From: Corynebacterium ciconiae DSM 44920
Lineage (GTDB): Bacteria > Actinomycetota > Actinomycetes > Mycobacteriales > Mycobacteriaceae
DNA length: 64,000 nucleotides
NCBI RefSeq assembly: GCF_030440575.1
Contig: NZ_CP047189.1
Coordinates: forward strand, 1,922,001 to 1,986,000
Reading direction: 5' to 3'
The notes below the pieces were generated by a model that worked only from the letters and a program-made list of their open reading frames with translations, made no database searches and was not told where the DNA came from. The stretch's first letter is position 1; every line of letters starts with the position of its first letter. This document shows positions 57,221 to 64,000 of this stretch, piece by piece. A program made the position numbers and the translations under genes.

Positions 57221-59380
57221 CTAGCGAAGCTCGTCGAGAAGCTGCAGCAAGGACTCGCCGAACTGCTCCACCTTCATCGGCCCGATCCCCGAAATATCCA
57301 GAAGCTCAGCTTTGGTGGCGGGCATCTCCTCGGCGATCGCGGTCAAAGTGGCATCGGTAAACACGATATACGCTGGGGCGTTGAGGTCTTCCGCCTCGGC
57401 GCGGCGCCACTGCTTCAGGCGCTCGAAGATCGCCGCATCCGCCCCCGATGGGCAGTCCTCATGCCGGCCCGCCACTTTGTCCTGCGGGGTCATCAGCGAC
57501 TTGCCGCACACTCGGCAGCGCTTCGAACGGCGAGAACGCGGCGGAACCGAGGAGATATCCACCTCCGGCACCACAACATCCAAAAATCGGCTGCGCTTGC
57601 GTGAGGCCCGCCCGCCTTCTTTGCGAGCCAGCGCCCACGAACAAAACAGATGCTCGCGGGCACGGGTAATACCCACATAAAACAGTCGGCGTTCCTCCTC
57701 GATGGCCTCGTTCCCCGATTTGATGGCGTGGCTAATCGGCAGGGTTTTCTCCACCAAACCCACCACAAACACCGCATCCCATTCCAGGCCCTTAGCGGCG
57801 TGCAAGGTGGCAAGGGTGACACCCTCGACCGTCGGATCCTGCTTAGCGGCGGCGCGTTGATGCACCTGATCCATCACCTCCTGCAACCCCCACGTGGGAT
57901 GCGAGGTGGTGAGATCCTCGATCACATCGGCCAGCGCCTTCAGGGACTGCCAGCGTTCGCGCTGCTTAGCGCCCTCAGGTTCTTTTTCGCTCAGGCCCAC
58001 ATCAGCAAGCAGATCGCGCACAAACCCATTGAGCTCCACCCCACTCGGGCCGATGCGCTTCAACTCTTCTTCGGCCACTCCCGCCGTGCGCTCCACCTGG
58101 ATCTGGCGGTTGAGTTTCTGCGCGGCGCGCACCAGCAGCGCCATCGCTTGGCGTACCTCGGCCCGGTCATAAAAACCCTCGCCTTGCTGGACTTGATAGG
58201 GGATGCCGGCGTCGGCAAGCGCCTGCTCATACGCGGGCGACTGGGCGCGGATTCGAAACAGCACCGCAATCTCGGAGGTAGGAACCCCATTATTCATGAG
58301 CTCGTGGATGCGCTGAACCACCCCGCGAGCCTCGGCGTGTTCATCCGCAAAGGATTCAAAGCTCGGCGCCGGGCCCGGTGGGCGCAGCCCCTCTAGCTGG
58401 AGGCGCGTACCGGCAATGCGGCCGCTGGCCTCCCCGATCACCATATTGGCCACCGTGGTGATCTGTGGGGTGGATCGGTAGTCGCGCTGCAGGCGCACGG
58501 TGGTGGCGTGTGGATAGCGGCGCTGGAAGTCCAGCAGATAGCGCGGGGTGGCACCAGTAAAGGAATAAATGGTCTGGTTGGCATCGCCCACCACCGTGAG
58601 ATCGCTGCGATCGCCGAGCCACGCATCCAAGACCCGCTGCTGCAGCGGGGTGACATCCTGGTACTCGTCCACCACGAAGGTGCGGTATTGATCGCGAAAC
58701 TCCTCGGCCACCGCTGGGGCGTTCTCTAGGGCCCCAGCGACATGAATGAGCAGATCATCGAAGTCGAGCAGCACCCCCTCCTTGGTGTTTTTCAACTGCT
58801 CGTAGCGCTCATACGCCTGGGCGATCTTAGCCGGATTCGCCGGTGCGGTGCGCAGGGTCTTTTCTACCTCCTGCGGATAGGCCTCAGGGGTGAGCAGGCT
58901 CGCCTTAGCCCACGAGATCTCGCCTAGCACGTCTCGAATGGATTCTGTCGAGGTATCCAACCCCACCGCCCGCACCGCCCGGGCCACCGCGCCAAATTGA
59001 TTATCCAGCATCCGCCACGGCAAATCACCGGCAATCGAGGGCCAAAAATAGGCCAATTGTCGGCGCGCCGCGGAGTGGAAGGTGCGGGCTTGCACGGCCT
59101 GAACCCCCATGCTGCGCAGCCGTTGCCTCAGCTCGCCCGCGGCACGGGTGGTGAACGTGACAGCCAGCACCCGGTTCGGCGAGACCATGCCCTCGTTTAC
59201 GAGGTTGGCGATGCGGTAGGTGATGGTGCGTGTTTTACCGGTACCGGCGCCGGCCAGAATGCAGACTGGGCCGCGTGGCGCCGCGGCGGCGCGGCGTTGG
59301 TCCTCGTCGAGGTCATCGAGGCTGAACATGGCGTCGAAAAGCACCTTCCCTGTGATGGTGGTGTGGTCGTTCTTAGGCAC
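57221..59380 (-). CDS. uvrD2: UvrD2-type DNA helicase
   Basis: A 719-residue SF1A helicase: Walker A AGAGTGKT near residue 44, DEYQDVTP (Walker B) in the first third, LQRDYRSTPQI (motif IV region), VTLATLHAAKGLEWDAVFV (motif V) and VGITRAREHL (motif VI). Near residue 630 a four-Cys element (CRVCGK..., HEDC) is followed by a C-terminal HRDC domain, as in mycobacterial UvrD2. It likely acts in DNA repair. The GTG 59380 start overlaps the nudC stop by eight bases, which suggests coupling; ATG 59329 is an alternative that fits the family start better. Confidence 0.93.
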   Translation of the reverse strand: MPKNDHTTITGKVLFDAMFSLDDLDEDQRRAAAAPRGPVCILAGAGTGKTRTITYRIANLVNEGMVSPNRVLAVTFTTRAAGELRQRLRSMGVQAVQARTFHSAARRQLAYFWPSIAGDLPWRMLDNQFGAVARAVRAVGLDTSTESIRDVLGEISWAKASLLTPEAYPQEVEKTLRTAPANPAKIAQAYERYEQLKNTKEGVLLDFDDLLIHVAGALENAPAVAEEFRDQYRTFVVDEYQDVTPLQQRVLDAWLGDRSDLTVVGDANQTIYSFTGATPRYLLDFQRRYPHATTVRLQRDYRSTPQITTVANMVIGEASGRIAGTRLQLEGLRPPGPAPSFESFADEHAEARGVVQRIHELMNNGVPTSEIAVLFRIRAQSPAYEQALADAGIPYQVQQGEGFYDRAEVRQAMALLVRAAQKLNRQIQVERTAGVAEEELKRIGPSGVELNGFVRDLLADVGLSEKEPEGAKQRERWQSLKALADVIEDLTTSHPTWGLQEVMDQVHQRAAAKQDPTVEGVTLATLHAAKGLEWDAVFVVGLVEKTLPISHAIKSGNEAIEEERRLFYVGITRAREHLFCSWALARKEGGRASRKRSRFLDVVVPEVDISSVPPRSRRSKRCRVCGKSLMTPQDKVAGRHEDCPSGADAAIFERLKQWRRAEAEDLNAPAYIVFTDATLTAIAEEMPATKAELLDISGIGPMKVEQFGESLLQLLDELR

Positions 59381-60182
59381 GCAGCGCGTCGAAGAGCCTA
59401 CCGGCCGCCCACGCGTGCATCATGCTGTGCGCTATAGATCCTGCCCGCGGCTGCGGAAAGCGCTGTTCACGAATGTCGCTGGCGCTTACCCACCGCGTTT
59501 CCCGCAACTCGTTATCGGTGGCGCTGTGGGGACGCACGTCGCTGGTGGTGCCGTACATGCCGAGCATAAGCGAGCCGGACAGCGGCCACGGCTGGCTGGC
59601 CACATAGCGCACCCGCTCTACCCGTCGGCCGGTTTCCTCCCGCACCTCACGAATGAAGGCCGACTCCACCGACTCACCAGGTTCGACATAGCCGGCGATG
59701 AGCGAAAAATACTGGGAGCGCTGCGCGTTCCGGCCCACCAGAATGCGCTGCTGTTCGCGCAGCTCCACCACCCCGATCACGGCGGGATCGATGCGCGGAA
59801 ACACCCAGCCAGAGCCACCCCGCGCCTGGGCGGAATCCGCGAGATAGTCCAAAGCGGAGCCGTCCGCGGGGTCGAAATGCGTGTTGTCCTTGTACTCCAC
59901 TAGTGCCAAGGCCCGCAGCAGCGCGGCGTGACCGGCGATGGAGCCGTGCCAAAACTCGGGATCTCCAGGCCCAAGAATCCGTGCCCCCAGCTGCTCGGCG
60001 CACGCGAGCGCCTGGGCTTCCCCCTTCACAGCAAAGAGGGCTCGCTGCGTATCCACGCTCACTCGCCGAGCAATAGCCTCGGCGCTCACGCCACAGACGT
60101 GAAGCTCCTCGCCGCTGAGCCCACAGGCGATGACATGCTGCGGACCGACGAGGAAATAGCGCGCTGTTGATTCCTGCGCCAC
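59373..60182 (-). CDS. nudC: NudC-type NADH pyrophosphatase
   Basis: A 269-residue NUDIX enzyme. The NUDIX box GYVEPGESVESAFIREVREETGRR is near residue 168, and the NudC mark SQPWP follows. These enzymes split NAD(H) and can decap NAD-capped RNA. The region before the NUDIX domain, which usually carries a four-Cys zinc ribbon, has none of these cysteines here (HFDPADGSALDYLADSAQARG). Start: GTG 60182. It sits between the K+ channel gene and uvrD2 in the standard actinobacterial order. Confidence 0.88.
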   Translation of the reverse strand: MAQESTARYFLVGPQHVIACGLSGEELHVCGVSAEAIARRVSVDTQRALFAVKGEAQALACAEQLGARILGPGDPEFWHGSIAGHAALLRALALVEYKDNTHFDPADGSALDYLADSAQARGGSGWVFPRIDPAVIGVVELREQQRILVGRNAQRSQYFSLIAGYVEPGESVESAFIREVREETGRRVERVRYVASQPWPLSGSLMLGMYGTTSDVRPHSATDNELRETRWVSASDIREQRFPQPRAGSIAHSMMHAWAAGRLFDALRA

Positions 60183-60185
60183 GGG

Positions 60186-61316
60186 CTAGGTGCTTTCCCC
60201 GCGCGAGGACTCCGCCTCGGCGATATCGGCGGAAAGCACACGGCGCACATAAAGCAGTCGGTCGCCGGGTTCGACAGACTCCGCCTCCTGGGCATCGATG
60301 CGGTAGAGCTTGCCGGAGCGCACCACACCCAGCACGATATCCGCCAGGTGGCGGGGGTTGGCGCCCACCTCGTCTTCTTTCACCATCCGCTCCGCAATGG
60401 AGAACCCCTCGCCCGGGGAGAGAAGATCTTCCATCATCTCCACCACCGGCGGGGTAACAGTGGCCAGGCCCAGCATCCGGCCGGCGGTTTCGGAGGAAAT
60501 CACCACCGAATCGGCGCCGGACTGCTCCACTAGGTGCAGGTTTTCGGATTCACGCACCGAGGCCACGATCATCGCCGAGGGCGCGATCTCGCGCACCGAC
60601 AAGGTGATGAGCACCGCGGTGTCATCTTGGTTGGGAGCCACCACCACTGCCCGAGCACGCGACACCCCGGCTAGCTTGAGCACATCGGACTTGGTGGCGT
60701 TGCCTTGGACAGTCACGAGATTGTGCCCCGAGGCGCGCTCCAAGGCCTGCCGGTTGGTGTCAACTACCACGATCTGTCCGGGCGGTACACCGTCCGCCAG
60801 CAGCGCGGTCACTGCAGAGCGTCCCTTGGTGCCGTAGCCGATGACCACTGTGTGATTGCGCAAGCGCTTCCTCCATCGTTGGATTTGTAGGGTGCGGCGG
60901 GATTCCTCGGTGAGCACCGCCAGCGTCGTGCCCACCAAGAGGATCAGGAAGGCGATACGCAGCGGGGTCACCACAATAACGTTCAGCAGGCGGGCCCGGT
61001 CGGTCACCGGGGCGATATCGCCATAGCCGGTGGTGGAAAGCGACACCACCGAGTAGTACAGCGCATCGAGGAAGGACAACGGCTCGGTGTAGCCGCCGCT
61101 GTCGAAGTAAACGATCACCGTAACCGTGAGGATGAGCACGATGGCATAAACCACGCGGCGGGCGATGAGCAACCACGGCGAGGAGCGCCGCTCCTGCGGG
61201 ATCCGGATGATGTTCAGCAGCGCATAGTCCGGCAGATCATCCAGTTCAGTGGGGCGGCGCACCACGGGTTGCCTAGCGCGGGCTCGGGTACCGAACCTAT
61301 TACGCATTCTCGCCAC
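60186..61316 (-). CDS. Potassium channel with TrkA-N (RCK) domain
   Basis: A 376-residue two-helix K+ channel: the first helix VVYAIVLILTVTVIVYF, the pore with TTGYGD near residue 94, and a second helix AFLILLVGTTLAVL. The RCK/TrkA-N domain starts with VVIGYGTKGRSAVTALL near 152, a nucleotide-binding site. A second regulatory C-terminal domain follows with a disordered tail. Matches Rv3200c in place. Start: GTG 61316, or ATG 61307. Confidence 0.92.
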   Translation of the reverse strand: MARMRNRFGTRARARQPVVRRPTELDDLPDYALLNIIRIPQERRSSPWLLIARRVVYAIVLILTVTVIVYFDSGGYTEPLSFLDALYYSVVSLSTTGYGDIAPVTDRARLLNVIVVTPLRIAFLILLVGTTLAVLTEESRRTLQIQRWRKRLRNHTVVIGYGTKGRSAVTALLADGVPPGQIVVVDTNRQALERASGHNLVTVQGNATKSDVLKLAGVSRARAVVVAPNQDDTAVLITLSVREIAPSAMIVASVRESENLHLVEQSGADSVVISSETAGRMLGLATVTPPVVEMMEDLLSPGEGFSIAERMVKEDEVGANPRHLADIVLGVVRSGKLYRIDAQEAESVEPGDRLLYVRRVLSADIAEAESSRGEST

Positions 61317-61401
61317 GGCTACATCCTTGCTGCTCGGGTGCGGGGGTCATGGTGGTGCTCTCCAGCCCGCGCGCTCCACGTGATTGCCCAGCCTCATGGT
61401 T

Positions 61402-64000
61402 TTAGGACTGGTGGTCGTTGGCGTGCATAAGCGCGGCGAGCTCTATCTCATCGGGTAGCTTACTCGGTTCGAGAGTGTGATCGTAGGCGATGTAGTGGAA
61501 GGCTGCACGCACCGACTCCGGATCAATCTCCCGACCCAACCGGCTCGACAGCAGACGCGACCACGCAAGCCGGTAGACGGCCAGCTGGATTTGGGCTGCC
61601 TGCATGTCCGCACCTGTGGGCGGGCGTCCCGTTTTCCAATCCACCACATACCAGCCGGAGGCCTCATCGTCTCCGAAGTGGAAGATCGCATCGATACGGC
61701 CACGCACCATGCTGCCGCCAATAGAGATCTCGAAGGGATGCTCCACGTAGGTGGGGGTGCGATCCGCCCACTGGCTTGCAAGGAATTTCTGCTTGAGCTG
61801 CTCTAGCTCCACGCCTTGGGGATCGATCTCCTCCCCCGTGCCGGGCAGCTGGTCATCATCGAGCAAGGAGGTAGCTCCGAATCGATCCTCGATCCACTGG
61901 TGTAGTGCCGTGCCGCGCTTGGCGTAGGCATTGGGTTTGAAGGGCACGGGGCGGTGCTGGCGACGGGCGAAATCCTCTGGGCTGGCCTTGAGCGAGACCA
62001 AATCCGAGGTCGATAGCTCATGGCTAAGCTCCACGCTCACCACGGGATTAAGGGCCGCCTCGTGCTCGGCGATCAGGGCCGCCACCTCGTTGCGCCATAG
62101 CTGGCTGATCTCGCTGCTATTGGCGGGGAGATCTTCCCACCGCCGGTGGCGTGCCGCATGCACGGCCGTGGCGGCCTCGTCGAGTATCCGCGTGGAATAG
62201 TCTGGGTTGTCGTGGGCGATTCCTAGCGCTGTGGCCTTCTCCTGCTTCCACTGGCGCGGGAAGTAATTGTCCACCTCCGGCTCATCGGGCGCGGCTGGGG
62301 CCTCCTGGGGTGTGCTCTCCGCTGCGGCATCCTCACCGCTGGGCTCGTGCCAATGCACCACGGAGTCTGGGGCGAGGTCTCGCAGCGCGGTGAGGTGCTC
62401 GAAAGGCTTGACCTCTTTATCACTCGCTGCGGGTCGTGCCGAGCCGGTGACGATCAGCGTGTGCTCGGTGCGGGTTATCGCCACGTAGAACAGGCGCACC
62501 ACCTCGTCGAGATGCCCCTGCCACAGCTCGTTGCGGTGCTCGGCGATCGCCCGCGAAGCCTCGGTTTGGGTGGTGCATCCCTCAAGGTCCAACACGGGCA
62601 CCCCATTGGGATTCTCAACTCCGGAGATATCCACAACGGCGGCGTCACCACGAAGCACCGGCGGCAGCTCTTTGACCTCATTGATCCAGTGGTCGAAACT
62701 CTTCCGCTTGCTCTCCGAATCGTTGTAGGTGCTGTTATCGCAGTGCAGCACCGCAACGGTGTCCCACTCCAGGCCTTTGGATTTGTGAACGGTGAGCAGC
62801 TGCACACGGTCACTGTGTACCGCTACCTCAGCGCGGTCAAAACCGTCCTCTCTTTCTTTGGCCAGCTCGAAATAACTGAGCATGGACGGCAAAGACGCAC
62901 CGGGAGTACGGCTAAATTCGGCCACCTTTTCTGCCAGCTGGTTCAGGTGTGCCACTCCGGCGCTGCCGTCCGCACTCGGGTCTCGGCGCACGAGGGCCTC
63001 AGTGCGGATGGAAAACACCCGCTCGATATCCGCAATGATCTCGGTCAGCGGCTTCGATAGCGAGTAGGAACGCAGATACCGCAGCTGGGAGCTCAGCTCG
63101 GTGAGGCGCCGGTAGCCTTCCTCGCTGTAGAGCTCTGGCTCTCCAAGATCGGCGATGGCATCCACAAGCCCCACGTGGGCATCGGGCTCATCGCTGAGAG
63201 CGCTGTCGATGGAGGCACGTAGCCGCTCGAGTGGATCGGCGGACGATAGCCTGGGGTCTTCTACCTTCTCCCCGCTGGAATTCACCCTGCCCGCTATGTT
63301 TTCGGCGCGGCGGTGCAGCACGGCGAGGTCTTGCAGGCCGAGGTTGACCAAGGGTCCACACAACACCCGCATGGCGGCGGCATTGTTATCAGGGGCCACC
63401 AGCATGGTGGCAATAGCAAGTACATCGGCCACCTCGGGTACCTCGAGCAGCCCAGCTAGGCCGACGATCTCATAGGGGATACCGCGCTCAGCCAAGGCTG
63501 CGGCGATGGCTCCGATGTGTATGTTCTTTCGCACCAGCACCGCCCCCGTGAACCGCTGCCCTGCCTCTTGTTTTTCGTGGAAGCGCCGGGCCAGACTATC
63601 GGCCACATACTCCACTTCTTCTTCGTTCGTGTCGAACCACCCGAGCGAGATATCGCCACTGCCTGCATCTGGCCGAGAGCTCAGCTTCTCGACGCTACGC
63701 TGGGCCCCATCCCGTTCCAGCACGGAGGAGGACACGGCGTTGGCTAGCTCGAGCACTCCGCTCGGGTTACGCCACGAGGTTGTCAGCTGCGCTTTCGGCG
63801 CCGCTGAGGTGGTGCCATCCTCTGCGATCGCAGGGAAGTCCTTGGCGAATTGCTCGAGGTTGGTGGAGGTGGCGCCACGCCACCCGTAGATAGCCTGCAT
63901 GGGGTCGCCAACGGCGGTCACGCTTAGCGCGCGATCGGTGCCACCAAACAGACTCGACAGCAGGAGTCGTTGCGCATTCGAGGTGTCTTGGTACTCATCG
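61402..64000 (-). CDS. adnB: AdnB-like helicase-nuclease subunit (5' end outside the window)
   Basis: More than 865 residues of a UvrD-type helicase with a C-terminal PD-(D/E)XK nuclease; the start lies past the right edge. The frame continues into the edge with DEYQDTSNAQRLLL (Walker B region), then VGDPMQAIYGWRGA (motif III), TVHKSKGLEWDTVAVL (motif V) and RLFYVAITRTEHTL (motif VI). The nuclease motif YVVDWKTGRPP is near the end. It is the partner of AdnA in mycobacterial end-resection during DNA repair, and this is the position of Rv3201c. Any adnA would lie just past the edge. Confidence 0.88.
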   Translation of the reverse strand, partial: DEYQDTSNAQRLLLSSLFGGTDRALSVTAVGDPMQAIYGWRGATSTNLEQFAKDFPAIAEDGTTSAAPKAQLTTSWRNPSGVLELANAVSSSVLERDGAQRSVEKLSSRPDAGSGDISLGWFDTNEEEVEYVADSLARRFHEKQEAGQRFTGAVLVRKNIHIGAIAAALAERGIPYEIVGLAGLLEVPEVADVLAIATMLVAPDNNAAAMRVLCGPLVNLGLQDLAVLHRRAENIAGRVNSSGEKVEDPRLSSADPLERLRASIDSALSDEPDAHVGLVDAIADLGEPELYSEEGYRRLTELSSQLRYLRSYSLSKPLTEIIADIERVFSIRTEALVRRDPSADGSAGVAHLNQLAEKVAEFSRTPGASLPSMLSYFELAKEREDGFDRAEVAVHSDRVQLLTVHKSKGLEWDTVAVLHCDNSTYNDSESKRKSFDHWINEVKELPPVLRGDAAVVDISGVENPNGVPVLDLEGCTTQTEASRAIAEHRNELWQGHLDEVVRLFYVAITRTEHTLIVTGSARPAASDKEVKPFEHLTALRDLAPDSVVHWHEPSGEDAAAESTPQEAPAAPDEPEVDNYFPRQWKQEKATALGIAHDNPDYSTRILDEAATAVHAARHRRWEDLPANSSEISQLWRNEVAALIAEHEAALNPVVSVELSHELSTSDLVSLKASPEDFARRQHRPVPFKPNAYAKRGTALHQWIEDRFGATSLLDDDQLPGTGEEIDPQGVELEQLKQKFLASQWADRTPTYVEHPFEISIGGSMVRGRIDAIFHFGDDEASGWYVVDWKTGRPPTGADMQAAQIQLAVYRLAWSRLLSSRLGREIDPESVRAAFHYIAYDHTLEPSKLPDEIELAALMHANDHQS

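Overview
The window is a chromosomal segment of a high-GC Gram-positive bacterium, almost certainly a Corynebacterium. The signs are: a tmRNA whose tag ends in DYALAA; the gene order prfB-ftsE-ftsX...smpB-ssrA; hisN beside prfB; DtxR-type iron boxes; and a block (UPF0182, PPA1309, YlbL-like protease, DUF2342, ThiF-like, uvrD2, nudC, K+ channel, adnB) that follows the order of the Mycobacterium tuberculosis Rv3193c-Rv3202c region. I cannot name the species.

Layout. 1-5.8 kb: one rRNA operon on the minus strand (16S-23S-5S, no spacer tRNA) with a strong promoter. 5.8-18.1 kb: metabolism and transport on both strands: an SDR/DUF2867 protein, an AbgT transporter, deoD, an MFS transporter, two small membrane exporter-like proteins flanking an SDR enzyme and a TetR regulator, a PepSY membrane protein and an orphan PTS IIC-like protein. 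18.3-24.0 kb: a four-gene minus-strand cluster of two YbjN-domain proteins, an HSP90-family ATPase broken by a one-base frameshift in a run of six G, and a 933-residue helical-repeat protein. I judge this the least understood system in the window. 24-28 kb: a gene-poor stretch next to ssrA with small acidic proteins, an EndoU-like toxin fragment with a possible immunity gene, a truncated ImmA/IrrE peptidase and a tRNA-like relic; it looks like a decayed island.

28-38.3 kb: trans-translation (ssrA, smpB), cell division (ftsEX) and prfB, with a complete siderophore ABC importer lodged between smpB and ftsX behind a candidate DtxR box; then two inositol-monophosphatase-family genes including hisN. 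38.4-42.2 kb: a four-gene methylmalonyl-CoA carboxyltransferase (transcarboxylase) operon of the propionate pathway. 42.5-47.9 kb: accessory genes: a repeat-containing small protein, an iron-regulated secreted protein, a nitroreductase, DUF1963, GNAT, a YbjN fragment and initiator tRNA. 48.2-64 kb: the conserved actinobacterial block ending in adnB, which runs off the right edge.

The genes suggest a propionate-forming, iron-scavenging corynebacterium. Conserved housekeeping blocks are interrupted by accessory material, mostly at 18-33 kb and 42-48 kb. All assignments come from reading motifs and context; no database search was run.
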